Below, one piece after another: positions 17,219-25,255 of a DNA stretch of 64,000 nt. Both the position numbers and the translations under genes were made by a program. The notes below the pieces were generated by a model. The model ran no database searches, was not told the origin of the DNA, and saw only the letters and a program-made list of their open reading frames with translations. How positions within the stretch are numbered: position 1 is the first letter of the stretch; each line of letters opens with the position of its first letter. This DNA comes from [Mycobacterium] stephanolepidis (GTDB lineage Bacteria > Actinomycetota > Actinomycetes > Mycobacteriales > Mycobacteriaceae): contig NZ_AP018165.1 in NCBI RefSeq assembly GCF_002356335.1, forward strand, positions 1,488,001-1,552,000, in the 5' to 3' direction.

Positions 17219-18783
17219 TGCGTACCCTCCTGGCACTCGGTGTCGGCCGAGCAGAGACTGTCAGGTGGCCGAAGCCTGGCTAAGCAGGTGGTAAAACGGT
17301 AGTCATTGAGGTCGTAGTGTTCCGCCCGCCAAGCAGATTCGACGGTCGGGCCGGGCCTCAGTGGGACATCGCCGTGCACGTCGAAATAGTAGCTGTTCGC
17401 TTTGACACAGTCCGCACGAAAGAAGACTTGTCGATCACGCTTGCTTAAAGCTTTTGCAAAGTAGCGGGCATTCGCCGCTGCCGATATCTCGACCTTTGTC
17501 GCCCCAAGGCGACCAGCGGCCTTTAAAGCGCGAACAATGTGGCGCGCCTGATTCTCCACGAGAGTGAAGTAGGACGATCCGTTGTAGCCGTACGGGCCAA
17601 ACATCATAAACAGGTTCGGAAAGCCGGGAACTGACACACCTTCATAGGCCTGGTAGCGGTTTTGAGTCCACCATCGTTCTAGGTCGACGTTGCCAACCCC
17701 GGTTATTGGGAATGGCGGCAAATTTCCGGGCTCGAAGGCCTTGAACCCGGTGGCGAGGATCAAGATGTCGATTTCATGCAAGACACCATCTATGGTGTGG
17801 ATACCGGCGGCTGAAATCTCGCCGATGGAAGTGGTCTCGAGAGTGACATTTTTCCGATTGAATGTCGCGAGATAGCCGTTATGGAAACTTGGCCGCTTAC
17901 ACCCAGGGCTGTAGCTGGGCGTCAGTTTGGTGCGAGTCTCTGGATCCTTGACCTGTGAGCGAAGCCAAGCTTTGCCAGCCCATAGCCCGATCCGATGAGG
18001 TTTCAGCAGGTTAGCGTAGTGGGCTAGCAGGGGGAAGGTTGCCTCGACAAACGCCTGACTGGCGGCTCTAACAGCCATTTTGATACCTGGGATGTGTTGC
18101 AGCGATGCCGCAAACATCCCGTCTATCGCCGCGTCGGGCTTAGGTAGGCACCAGATCGGTGTTCGCTGGAAGACAGTCAGATAGTCTACCCGCGACGCGA
18201 TCTCGGGTATAAGTTGGACTGCAGATGCACCAGTGCCGATGATGCCCACCCTCTTGCCCGAAATGTTGACGGTGTGGTCCCAACGCGCGGTGTGTAGGAT
18301 TTGTCCGCCGAACGTGTGTACGTTGGGAATATCCGGCTGCTTCGGTTGGGACAGAAAACCGGTTGCATCGATGAGATAGCGAACCACTATCGACTCACCG
18401 CCTGCGGTGGTAATTGTCCATACATGCTCGTCGTCATCAAATCTCGCAGCTATGACTCTTGTATTTAAGCGTATTCTGTTGCGTAGATCGAATTCATTGA
18501 CGCAATTTTCGGCGTATGCTCTCAATTCCGCGCCAGGTGCGTAGATTCGAGACCAGTCACTACATTGACGGAACGAAAACTGGTAACTGAATGACGGAAT
18601 ATCAACGGCCACACCAGGATAGGTATTCCAATACCATGTGCCGCCAACACCATCACCTTCCTCAAAGATGGTGTAATCCGTGATTCCTGCTCGGTCCAGC
18701 GCAATACCGACTCCAATACCAGAAAATCCGGCACCGACAACAGCTATCTCAAAATCAAGCGAGGTTGGTAAGGCGTTGGGCAT
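17215..18783 (-). CDS. Flavin-containing Baeyer-Villiger-type monooxygenase (MymA-like)
   Basis: A 522-residue class B flavoprotein monooxygenase. It has FAD motif GAGFSG (17-22), 'GVGGTWYWNTYPGVAVD' (46-61), BVMO fingerprint FGGQILHTARWD (158-169) and NADPH motif GTGASA (183-188). About 40 residues longer than the paralogue at 9663 and only moderately similar, so they are not recent duplicates. ATG 18783 is the first in-frame start and follows an AT-rich leader of 124 bp after the P450 stop. By analogy with MymA and other BVMOs it would convert a ketone to an ester that the next-encoded hydrolase cleaves. Its codons include more A/T-ending choices than the core genes. Confidence 0.9.
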   Translation of the reverse strand: MPNALPTSLDFEIAVVGAGFSGIGVGIALDRAGITDYTIFEEGDGVGGTWYWNTYPGVAVDIPSFSYQFSFRQCSDWSRIYAPGAELRAYAENCVNEFDLRNRIRLNTRVIAARFDDDEHVWTITTAGGESIVVRYLIDATGFLSQPKQPDIPNVHTFGGQILHTARWDHTVNISGKRVGIIGTGASAVQLIPEIASRVDYLTVFQRTPIWCLPKPDAAIDGMFAASLQHIPGIKMAVRAASQAFVEATFPLLAHYANLLKPHRIGLWAGKAWLRSQVKDPETRTKLTPSYSPGCKRPSFHNGYLATFNRKNVTLETTSIGEISAAGIHTIDGVLHEIDILILATGFKAFEPGNLPPFPITGVGNVDLERWWTQNRYQAYEGVSVPGFPNLFMMFGPYGYNGSSYFTLVENQARHIVRALKAAGRLGATKVEISAAANARYFAKALSKRDRQVFFRADCVKANSYYFDVHGDVPLRPGPTVESAWRAEHYDLNDYRFTTCLARLRPPDSLCSADTECQEGTH

Positions 18784-18907
18784 ATTTGACCTATTCTATT
18801 TCCAAATATCATTGCTGAGCCGTAGGCAACGTCAGAGTTATCAGTTCGTGCGAGAACAAGGCGAGCGCGGCTATCGTCGTGGCTCGATGAAAGAGATCAT
18901 TGTCGTA

Positions 18908-20278
18908 TCAGTTTGTGCGCCGGACCGGAACGCTGGTAGGCCCCTGCAGCGAAGGGGTCTTTCCCCAGAGCACAGGACCGGACAGCTGGAGCTTGGGCAC
19001 CTCATTGAGCATCATGTTCACAACCGTGACCGCTTCCAACTTGGCGAGGTGATTTCCGAGACACATATGCGGGCCGGTGCCGAACGCCACTGAACCGCCG
19101 ACCTTGCGGTCGAGGTCGATACGGTCAGGATCGGAGTATCGTTGCGGGTCGCGGTTCGCTGCCGCGTAGTGAAGTAGGACCCGACTATTCGCAGGAATTT
19201 CCACGTCATCAACGACGTAGGGCTCGGTGGTGCATCGTCCGACCCACTGCACCGGCGAACCCCAACGGAGGGTTTCGTCCACAAGTTTTGGCACTAGCTG
19301 GCGATCATCGCGAACACGCTCGTATAACTCTGGGTCGCGTGCCAGTACGTCGGCCAGCATACCCAATAGATTTGACGTGGTTTCATTGCCAGCAACGACG
19401 AGGATTATCACGTACAACAGTGCCTCGAAGCGGTCGAGATCACCTGAATCCACCGCTTGACTCAACGCTGTGAACAAGTCGTCACGTGGATGACTTCTGC
19501 GGTCGGCAACCTCACGCTGCGTCAGAGCCTCGAGCCTGACCACACTTGTGATGGAATTCCGCACCAGTTTCAGGAGGCCCCACATATCCTCGGGAGCAAA
19601 GACTTTCGCCAAGTTGTTGGACCAGGAGCGAAACGCTCTCCACTTGTGTTCAGGTACGCCCAGGAGATGAGCAATTATGGTCATCGGCAACGGTACTGCC
19701 AGATCTGCGAAGTCAACACTTTCGCCGCGGGCGAGCCTCGTGATGACCGGTTGGGCGAGCCGGGCGACATCGGATTCAAGTAGTGCCATCCGGTTTGGTG
19801 TGAAGTGTGATGCTGTTACTCGACGTATGCGACCGTGGTCAGGGCGATCCCGTGTAATCATCACCGGAACGTCCACACTGCGTAAGAAAATCCCTTGGGC
19901 CGATGAAAACACATCCGGAGTGCGTGCAGCGGTGTGCACATGTTCGAACCTGGTCATCATCCACACATCGAGCTTTTCGTTCACCGCGAGGCCTGCGCTC
20001 CGGAGAACCCGATAGTCCGGGTGTGGATTGGCAATGGCCTCCGCCTTGGTCGGTAGGAACTTTGTGCGGTGCACGGCAGGCGGTGCCAAGCGCGCCGGGG
20101 CGCGACCTCTGTCGATTCGGGCGCTATCGGTCAACACCGGGAGAACCTGGCTGGCGATGAATGTAGCTGAACTCGCATGCTCGGTCAGTCTGCGCCCCAT
20201 CTGACGCGCAGCTTCGGTCTGGCTAGGGATCGTACCCGTCCGTGCTCTCTGATAGTCGGTCATCGGAATTCGCTCCAT
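18908..20278 (-). CDS. Cytochrome P450
   Basis: A 456-residue soluble bacterial P450. It has I-helix oxygen-binding AGNETT (296-301), K-helix ExxR E335-R338 in 'DETLR', and heme motif FGTGPHMCLG with ligand Cys406. The N-terminal 60 residues are an unusual polar extension before 'RTKFLPTKAEAIANPHPDY'. ATG 20278 and ATG 20263 are both possible starts. No ferredoxin or ferredoxin reductase gene adjoins it, so redox partners must come from elsewhere. First gene of the minus-strand island operon, divergent from the PucR regulator. It probably introduces the hydroxyl that the SDR turns into the ketone used by the BVMO. Confidence 0.92.
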   Translation of the reverse strand: MERIPMTDYQRARTGTIPSQTEAARQMGRRLTEHASSATFIASQVLPVLTDSARIDRGRAPARLAPPAVHRTKFLPTKAEAIANPHPDYRVLRSAGLAVNEKLDVWMMTRFEHVHTAARTPDVFSSAQGIFLRSVDVPVMITRDRPDHGRIRRVTASHFTPNRMALLESDVARLAQPVITRLARGESVDFADLAVPLPMTIIAHLLGVPEHKWRAFRSWSNNLAKVFAPEDMWGLLKLVRNSITSVVRLEALTQREVADRRSHPRDDLFTALSQAVDSGDLDRFEALLYVIILVVAGNETTSNLLGMLADVLARDPELYERVRDDRQLVPKLVDETLRWGSPVQWVGRCTTEPYVVDDVEIPANSRVLLHYAAANRDPQRYSDPDRIDLDRKVGGSVAFGTGPHMCLGNHLAKLEAVTVVNMMLNEVPKLQLSGPVLWGKTPSLQGPTSVPVRRTN

Positions 20279-20364
20279 CGTTGTGCTGGCATCGCTTCTA
20301 TGCGGATGGATGAATGATCATCTAACTGAGGGCATGTCCGAAAGGCGCTAAGATACAAAAGCTA

Positions 20365-20388
20365 TCCAACTATTGGAGAATTTTCCAA
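20365..20388. promoter_or_regulatory. Three-half-site operator between P450 and PucR genes
   Basis: TCCAA (20365-20369), TTGGA (20373-20377) and TCCAA (20384-20388) form two overlapping inverted pairs. The right pair extends to the near-perfect 16-bp palindrome TTGGAGAA-TTTTCCAA. It lies 17 bp upstream of the pucR-like ATG and within the shared divergent promoter. Binding by that regulator is inferred. Confidence 0.5.
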
Positions 20389-20404
20389 AAATGGAGAGGG
20401 AGCG

Positions 20405-21628
20405 ATGCCGGCGCCTAAACTGGGAATGAATCCTCTGGCAGCTTTACTTAGTGAGCTAATTTCGGCGGGAACCATCGAGATGCTGGGTAGCCAGATCTCC
20501 GCGAAGATGGTCACAGAGATACCTGCTTTTCGTGACGACCCGGAGATAGCCAACGAGGGACGAGGCCTCGTTGAAACGTCGATCTCGGAACTCGAAGCGG
20601 TGATATCAGGAAGAACGTCCGAATATGACGTTCCAGCAGAGGCTCTGAGGTTTGCCCGCCTATGCGCACGGCGCAGAGTTGCCCCCGAAGAGCTCGTCGA
20701 CACGATTGCTTGTGCGCGGCAGGCGTTCTACAGCATCGCGGCCGACATTATTGATGAACTTGACCTGCCTGCCAGCGAAAAGGTTGACATCGTCATGGAT
20801 ATGAGTCGCCTGCTACTGTGGTGGTCAGACGCGACACTAGCGGCGCTAGTTGCAGAGCACGCCCGCGAACGGACAGCTTTCGCTAGAGACGCCCATCTTC
20901 GACGCATTGAGGTAACTCGGGCGATCATCGCGGGAGAGTCCATTGTTCAGTCTGAAGCGGCAATTGCGCTTGACCACCCACTCGGCCAGTGGCACACTGC
21001 AGCCGTTCTGTGGACTGATCTTTCGGCCGGGGAGTCGACTGGCGCCGTTGTTCGCGACGCGGCCCGACGATTGGGTGGCCAACTTCATGCCCAGATTATG
21101 TTTCTCGAACCGGACGCCCGCGAATTCTGGCTTTGGCTCACGACCCCGCTAGAGCCACACGGCCTCAATGACGCGGTTCGGTGCATCAGCGGATGGCCGG
21201 CCGGGATCCGCGCTGCAGTGGGAAATTCCGAACTTGGGCTCGACGGTTTCCGGATCTCGCACCTTCAAGCCAAAGCGACCCGACGGACTGTCTCTCGCCT
21301 CAGGCACGCTGGAGATATTGCCAGCTACAGCGAAAACGAGCTCGCAGTCATCGCTGGATCCGAATTTGACGTGACTCGCCGATTCGTCCGACGCACCCTT
21401 GGGCCCCTTCTTGAAGGCGGCAGCAACGCGGCCAAGCTGCGGCGCTCGCTACGAGCGTACTTCGATGCCAACATGCAGATCTCGGCAGCTGCCACGGAAC
21501 TCGGCGTTCATTCGAACACGTTACGCTACCGTATTCAGCAAGCCGCGGAGATGCTCGGGAGACCCATCGACAATGATCGATTCCGTCTGGAGATCGCTCT
21601 TAAGTTATGTCATGGTCTCGCCTTGTAG
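20405..21628 (+). CDS. PucR/CdaR-family transcriptional regulator
   Basis: A 407-residue activator-type regulator. The N-terminal 170 residues are helical and acidic, the usual sensing region of this family in Actinobacteria. The middle region is GGDEF-like. The C-terminal 60 residues carry the PucR helix-turn-helix: 'LRRSLRAYFDANMQISAAA' and 'ELGVHSNTLRYRIQQAAEML'. ATG 20405 follows GAGAGGGAG. Divergent from the P450-BVMO-hydrolase-SDR operon with palindromes at 20365-20388, so it is the probable pathway regulator. It differs from the mymA operon of M. tuberculosis, which is controlled by the AraC-type VirS. It marks the right end of the AT-richer island, about 170 bp before tRNA-His. Confidence 0.85.
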   Translation: MPAPKLGMNPLAALLSELISAGTIEMLGSQISAKMVTEIPAFRDDPEIANEGRGLVETSISELEAVISGRTSEYDVPAEALRFARLCARRRVAPEELVDTIACARQAFYSIAADIIDELDLPASEKVDIVMDMSRLLLWWSDATLAALVAEHARERTAFARDAHLRRIEVTRAIIAGESIVQSEAAIALDHPLGQWHTAAVLWTDLSAGESTGAVVRDAARRLGGQLHAQIMFLEPDAREFWLWLTTPLEPHGLNDAVRCISGWPAGIRAAVGNSELGLDGFRISHLQAKATRRTVSRLRHAGDIASYSENELAVIAGSEFDVTRRFVRRTLGPLLEGGSNAAKLRRSLRAYFDANMQISAAATELGVHSNTLRYRIQQAAEMLGRPIDNDRFRLEIALKLCHGLAL

Positions 21629-21767
21629 AACCGGCTCATGCTGACCACACGGGCAAATCCGGCCGCACCAAAACGGGTCTGCTGCGTGGGTAGGTGGCAC
21701 TGGGCAGACCCTTGTGGTCGCAAGGTTGCACTAGATGGTGGAGGGCGCCTGCAAAAGGCAAATAAAA

Positions 21768-21795
21768 GGTGGGAGGCCAAAAATGACCTCCCACC
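21768..21795 (-). terminator. Rho-independent terminator of tRNA-His
   Basis: GGTGGGAGG (21768-21776) pairs perfectly with CCTCCCACC (21787-21795). On the minus strand the stem is followed by T-rich sequence (TTTTATTTGCCTTTT), a classical intrinsic terminator just past the tRNA. Confidence 0.88.
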
Positions 21796-21800
21796 TGCAG

Positions 21801-21874
21801 GGTGGCTGACGGGACTCGAACCCGCGACAGCCAGGATCACAACCTGGTGCTCTACCAACTGAACTACAGCCACC
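21801..21874 (-). tRNA. tRNA-His (anticodon GUG)
   Basis: Minus-strand acceptor GTGGCTG pairs with CAGCCAC, the anticodon loop TTGTGAT contains GTG, and the T-arm is GGGTTCGAGTCCC. The encoded G-1 at 21874 pairs with discriminator C at 21801, the identity element of tRNA-His. CCA is not encoded. It lies next to orn, as in M. tuberculosis. Confidence 0.95.
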
Positions 21875-21920
21875 ATTACCGCGCGAAGCGGCGTGAAAGA
21901 TCTTAACCGGTGATGGCGCC

Positions 21921-22547
21921 TTAGGCCGAATCGGTATCCGCAGTGTTGTCCAGGTTCGCCACGATTGCGACAAGGTCACTGGTAGACGGCCCGGGGTCGG
22001 GAACGAAGGCCGCGCGCCGGTAGTAGCGCAGCTCGCGGATCGACTCCTTGATATCGGCCAGCGCCCGGTGAGCCAGGCCCTTGTCCGGCTGCCCGAAGTA
22101 GATGCGTGGATACCAGCGGCGGCAGAGCTCCTTGATGGAGCTGACGTCGATCATCCGGTAGTGCAGGAACTCGTCGAGCGCCGGCATATCCCGTGCGATG
22201 AATCCGCGGTCAGTGGCAATGGAGTTCCCGGCGAGGGGAGCGACCTTGGCCGAGGGCACATGCTGGCGGATGTAGTCGAGCACCTGCGCCTCGGCCTCTT
22301 CCAAAGTGACCGTCGACTTGCGGACCTCATTGGTGAGCCCGGACTTGGCGTGCATGTCCTTGACCACCGGAGGCATCGCGGCCAGGGCCGCGTCATCGGC
22401 GTGAATGACGAGGTCAACGCCTTCGCCGAGGATGTTGAGGTCGCCGTCGGTGACGAGGGCGGCGATCTCGATCAGTTTGTCTGAGCCGAGGTCGAGCCCG
22501 GTCATCTCGCAGTCGATCCAGACCAGTTCATCGCGTGGGGCACTCAC
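21921..22547 (-). CDS. orn: Oligoribonuclease
   Basis: A 208-residue DEDDh 3'-5' exoribonuclease that degrades di- and short oligoribonucleotides, including pGpG and pApA, to mononucleotides. Exo I motif '[11 protein letters not shown]' has Asp and Glu. Exo II is around '[11 protein letters not shown]', and Exo III has the His and Asp in '[12 protein letters not shown]'. Length is close to the roughly 215 of M. tuberculosis Orn (Rv2511). Start is GTG 22547, which gives MSAPRDELV before motif I. The tail after residue 190 is poorly conserved and disordered. Divergent from the HerA-like ATPase gene, as Rv2511 is from Rv2510c. Confidence 0.95.
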   Translation of the reverse strand: MSAPRDELVWIDCEMTGLDLGSDKLIEIAALVTDGDLNILGEGVDLVIHADDAALAAMPPVVKDMHAKSGLTNEVRKSTVTLEEAEAQVLDYIRQHVPSAKVAPLAGNSIATDRGFIARDMPALDEFLHYRMIDVSSIKELCRRWYPRIYFGQPDKGLAHRALADIKESIRELRYYRRAAFVPDPGPSTSDLVAIVANLDNTADTDSA

Positions 22548-22674
22548 AGTCTGACCACATTAGCGGTACGTGCGATCCGTGAGTGTGACGTCAGCACGGA
22601 ATTTCGCGAGCAATCCCGTGTCGACGCCACACTGAGCGATGACGGAGACGGTTGGGGGCATTAGGGTCGTGGCC

Positions 22675-24201
22675 ATGGCCGAGCAGACCACCGCGGGACC
22701 CACGCCCGCACAGCAGATCGCCGCCGGATACGCCACCACAGGTCAGGCACTTGAACTGGGGTCGGTCGTGGTCGACGGCACCGTCGATCCTGAGGCGCGT
22801 ATCCGCATTCCGTTGGCGACCCTCAACCGGCACGGCCTCATCGCCGGCGCGACCGGTACCGGTAAGACCAAGACCCTTCAGGTGATCGCCGAGCAGCTCA
22901 GCGCCGCGGGAGTGCCCGTGGTCATGGCCGACGTCAAGGGCGACCTGTCCGGCATCTCCAAGCCCGGCGAGGCCAGCGACAAGACGGCGGCACGTGTCAA
23001 GGACACCGGTGACGACTGGGCGGCCTCGGGCTTCCCGGCGGAGTTCGTCTCCCTCGGAACTACCGGGATCGGTGTGCCCATCCGTGCCACCATCCGCAGC
23101 TTCGGGCCGATTTTGTTGTCAAAGGTGCTGGGGCTCAACGCCACCCAGGAATCCACGCTGGGGCTCATCTTCCACTGGGCAGACCAACAGCAGCTACCAC
23201 TGCAGGATCTGAAGGATCTGCGCGCGGTCATCACGTACCTGACCAGCGATGAGGGCAAGGCGGACCTGAAGAACCTCGGTGGCGTATCGGCGGCGACGGC
23301 GGGCGTGATCCTGCGAGCGTTGATCAACCTGGAGGCTGACGGCGGCGACACGTTCTTCGGCGAACCCGAAATCGATCCGAACGATCTGATGCGTACATCC
23401 GGAGACAAGGGCGTTATCACGCTTGTCGAACTAGGGGCACAGGCTGCGCGGCCGGTTCTGTTCTCCACTTTCCTGATGTGGATTCTGGCCAACCTGTTCA
23501 CGAAGCTGCCCGAGGTCGGCGACGTTGACAAGCCGAAGCTCGTGTTCATCTTCGACGAGGCGCACCTGCTGTTCGCCGACGCGTCGAAGGCGTTCCTGGA
23601 GCAGGTGGAGCAGACCGTCAAGCTCATCCGGTCCAAGGGTGTCGGCGTCTTCTTCTGTACCCAGCTGCCCACCGATGTGCCCAACAACGTGCTCTCGCAG
23701 TTGGGTGCGCGCATTCAGCACGCGCTGCGTGCCTTCACGCCCGAGGACCAGCAGGCCCTTACCAAGACCGTCAAGACCTATCCCAAGACCGATGTGTACG
23801 ACATGGGTACGGCGCTGACCTCGCTGGGCATCGGCGAGGCGATCGTCACGGTGCTCTCCGAGAGAGGCGCACCGACGCCGGTGGCGTGGACCCGGATGCG
23901 CGCGCCGCGTTCGCTGATGGCCGCCATCGGTGACGACGCCATCAAGGCCGCCGCCGCGTCCAGCCCGCTGCAATCCAAGTACGGCCAGACGGTCGATTCG
24001 CGATCCGCGTTTGAGGTTCTCGCGGAGAAGGCGGCCCAGGCGGAGCAGGACGCCCCCGTCGGAGAGGCTCCCGCGAAGAAGAGCGGCAAGCCGGCACCTG
24101 AGAAGCCCAGTTGGTGGCGGCGCCTGCTCAGCAACAGGAGCTTTCAGAGCTTCCTCAGCGCGCTGGGCAAGCAGCTCATCCGCAATATGGGTAAGAAGTA
24201 A
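22675..24201 (+). CDS. DUF853 / HerA-like P-loop ATPase (Rv2510c-like)
   Basis: A 508-residue ATPase of the HerA/FtsK-related DUF853 family. Walker A GATGTGKTKT is at residues 58-67 and Walker B in 'LVFIFDEAHLLFADA'. A sensor-like 'FFCTQLPTDVP' and an arginine-rich segment follow. The C-terminal 60 residues are a disordered Ala/Lys/Pro linker and a basic amphipathic tail. ATG 22639 is also in frame and would add 12 residues; I favour 22675 because the added residues look untypical. Family members are putative DNA-translocating helicases of unknown process. It is placed beside orn as in M. tuberculosis. Confidence 0.85.
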   Translation: MAEQTTAGPTPAQQIAAGYATTGQALELGSVVVDGTVDPEARIRIPLATLNRHGLIAGATGTGKTKTLQVIAEQLSAAGVPVVMADVKGDLSGISKPGEASDKTAARVKDTGDDWAASGFPAEFVSLGTTGIGVPIRATIRSFGPILLSKVLGLNATQESTLGLIFHWADQQQLPLQDLKDLRAVITYLTSDEGKADLKNLGGVSAATAGVILRALINLEADGGDTFFGEPEIDPNDLMRTSGDKGVITLVELGAQAARPVLFSTFLMWILANLFTKLPEVGDVDKPKLVFIFDEAHLLFADASKAFLEQVEQTVKLIRSKGVGVFFCTQLPTDVPNNVLSQLGARIQHALRAFTPEDQQALTKTVKTYPKTDVYDMGTALTSLGIGEAIVTVLSERGAPTPVAWTRMRAPRSLMAAIGDDAIKAAAASSPLQSKYGQTVDSRSAFEVLAEKAAQAEQDAPVGEAPAKKSGKPAPEKPSWWRRLLSNRSFQSFLSALGKQLIRNMGKK

Positions 24202-24207
24202 GGGCTG

Positions 24208-24223
24208 CCGAGCAGACGCTCGG
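24208..24223. terminator. Short hairpin between convergent genes
   Basis: CCGAGC-AGAC-GCTCGG is a perfect 6-bp stem in the 24-bp gap between the HerA-like gene stop (24201) and the AurF-type gene stop (24226). Probably a weak bidirectional terminator; no T-run. Confidence 0.4.
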
Positions 24224-24225
24224 AC

Positions 24226-25176
24226 CTAGGCGTCCGCCGTTCGTTTCGACTGTGGCACAAAGCCTTCAGGCAACATCCTGGAGCGTCGCCAGAGAAACTG
24301 CACCAGTTGGCCTTCGAGCATGTTGGCCTCATCCATGACGCGGACGAGGCGCTCGCCGAAGAACCGTAGATTTGCGTGATAGTGCGGATTGCGTAGTGCC
24401 GCCCACGTCGCCTTGAGGGGTGGGAGCCCGGCGTCGCGGTACACGGCCGGTTGCACCATGACCAGTGGGATTACCGATGCTCCGGCGGCGACGATCACGC
24501 GCTCGACGGCCATTCGGGCGCGGCCCGTTCGTGTGACCGCTCGGTTCAGCGCTGTGCGGGCGTAGCTGATGTGGCGGGCCTCTTCGATGACGTGGATCTT
24601 GGCGATCGCGCGGGTGCGGGGCTGCAGCGTCTCGTCGTTCATGGTCTGGCGCTGCAACCGATCCAGTATCTCCTCGACCATGAGCATCATCGAGAAGATC
24701 GTCGCGGACAAGGGTGCGAGCGCGGTGATGCCCACCAATGCCCGGGCGATCTTGGGAGGGTCATAGCTACGGTCGCTCAGTGTGTTGATCTGGCGACCGA
24801 ACATCACCGAGTGGCGACACTCGTCAGCGACCTCGGTCAGTGCGTATTGCGCTGTAGCGCTTCGGGGATCGCTGACCGAGGCCAGCTTGAGCATGGGATG
24901 CATCAAGGCACTTTCGGCGAGGATGCCCCAACTGGCCAGGGCCGATGCCTCCAGGCGCCCGAGCGTGATCTTCTCGTCCTCGGTCATCCGCTCGAACATT
25001 TTCGTGCCGAACAGCGAGATGTACGTGTCGGGCACGTAGCGCAGGCCCGGAACGTCGGGGGCGTCCCAATCGACATCCACTTCCGGGTTGTAGGAACGCT
25101 CGACTGACGAGCGTAGGAGCCGCGCAGCCGTGCGTTCGATAGGTGAGTCGTCGTGGTCGATAGGCGTTTGCGACAT
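24226..25176 (-). CDS. AurF-type (p-aminobenzoate N-oxygenase-like) diiron oxygenase
   Basis: A 316-residue all-helical protein with the AurF family pattern of carboxylate/histidine iron ligands. Visible are 'ALTEVADECRHSVMFGR' (ExxxxxH type) in the middle and 'HVIEEARHISYAR' about 70 residues later, each with Glu and His at ligand spacing, plus an earlier 'RLEASALASWG' helix with a possible Glu ligand. AurF oxidises aryl amines to nitro compounds; mycobacterial homologues have unknown substrates. ATG 25176 follows GGGAGG at ideal spacing, although the frame is open to 25257. Divergent from a TetR gene, with a perfect palindrome between. This pair seems to be an insertion into an otherwise Rv2508c-Rv2510c-like block. 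Confidence 0.75.
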   Translation of the reverse strand: MSQTPIDHDDSPIERTAARLLRSSVERSYNPEVDVDWDAPDVPGLRYVPDTYISLFGTKMFERMTEDEKITLGRLEASALASWGILAESALMHPMLKLASVSDPRSATAQYALTEVADECRHSVMFGRQINTLSDRSYDPPKIARALVGITALAPLSATIFSMMLMVEEILDRLQRQTMNDETLQPRTRAIAKIHVIEEARHISYARTALNRAVTRTGRARMAVERVIVAAGASVIPLVMVQPAVYRDAGLPPLKATWAALRNPHYHANLRFFGERLVRVMDEANMLEGQLVQFLWRRSRMLPEGFVPQSKRTADA

Positions 25177-25223
25177 GACATGCCTCCCGCTGCTCAGTCC
25201 GCCATCCAGTAGGTGGTACCGAA

Positions 25224-25238
25224 AAGTACCGGGTACTT
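25224..25238. promoter_or_regulatory. Perfect palindromic operator between aurF-like and TetR genes
   Basis: AAGTACC-G-GGTACTT is a perfect 7-1-7 palindrome. A further GGTAC at 25215-25219 pairs with GTACC at 25226-25230, giving an overlapping second site. It lies 17 bp from the TetR start (25256) and 47 bp from the oxygenase start (25176). Confidence 0.6.
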
Positions 25239-25255
25239 CGCGTATCGTCAATGGC

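Noticed and set aside
18784..18907. Possible duplicated 3' end of the P450 gene
   Set aside because: TCAGTTCGTGCG near 18840 resembles TCAGTTTGTGCG at the P450 end, but the match is too short and stops at once.
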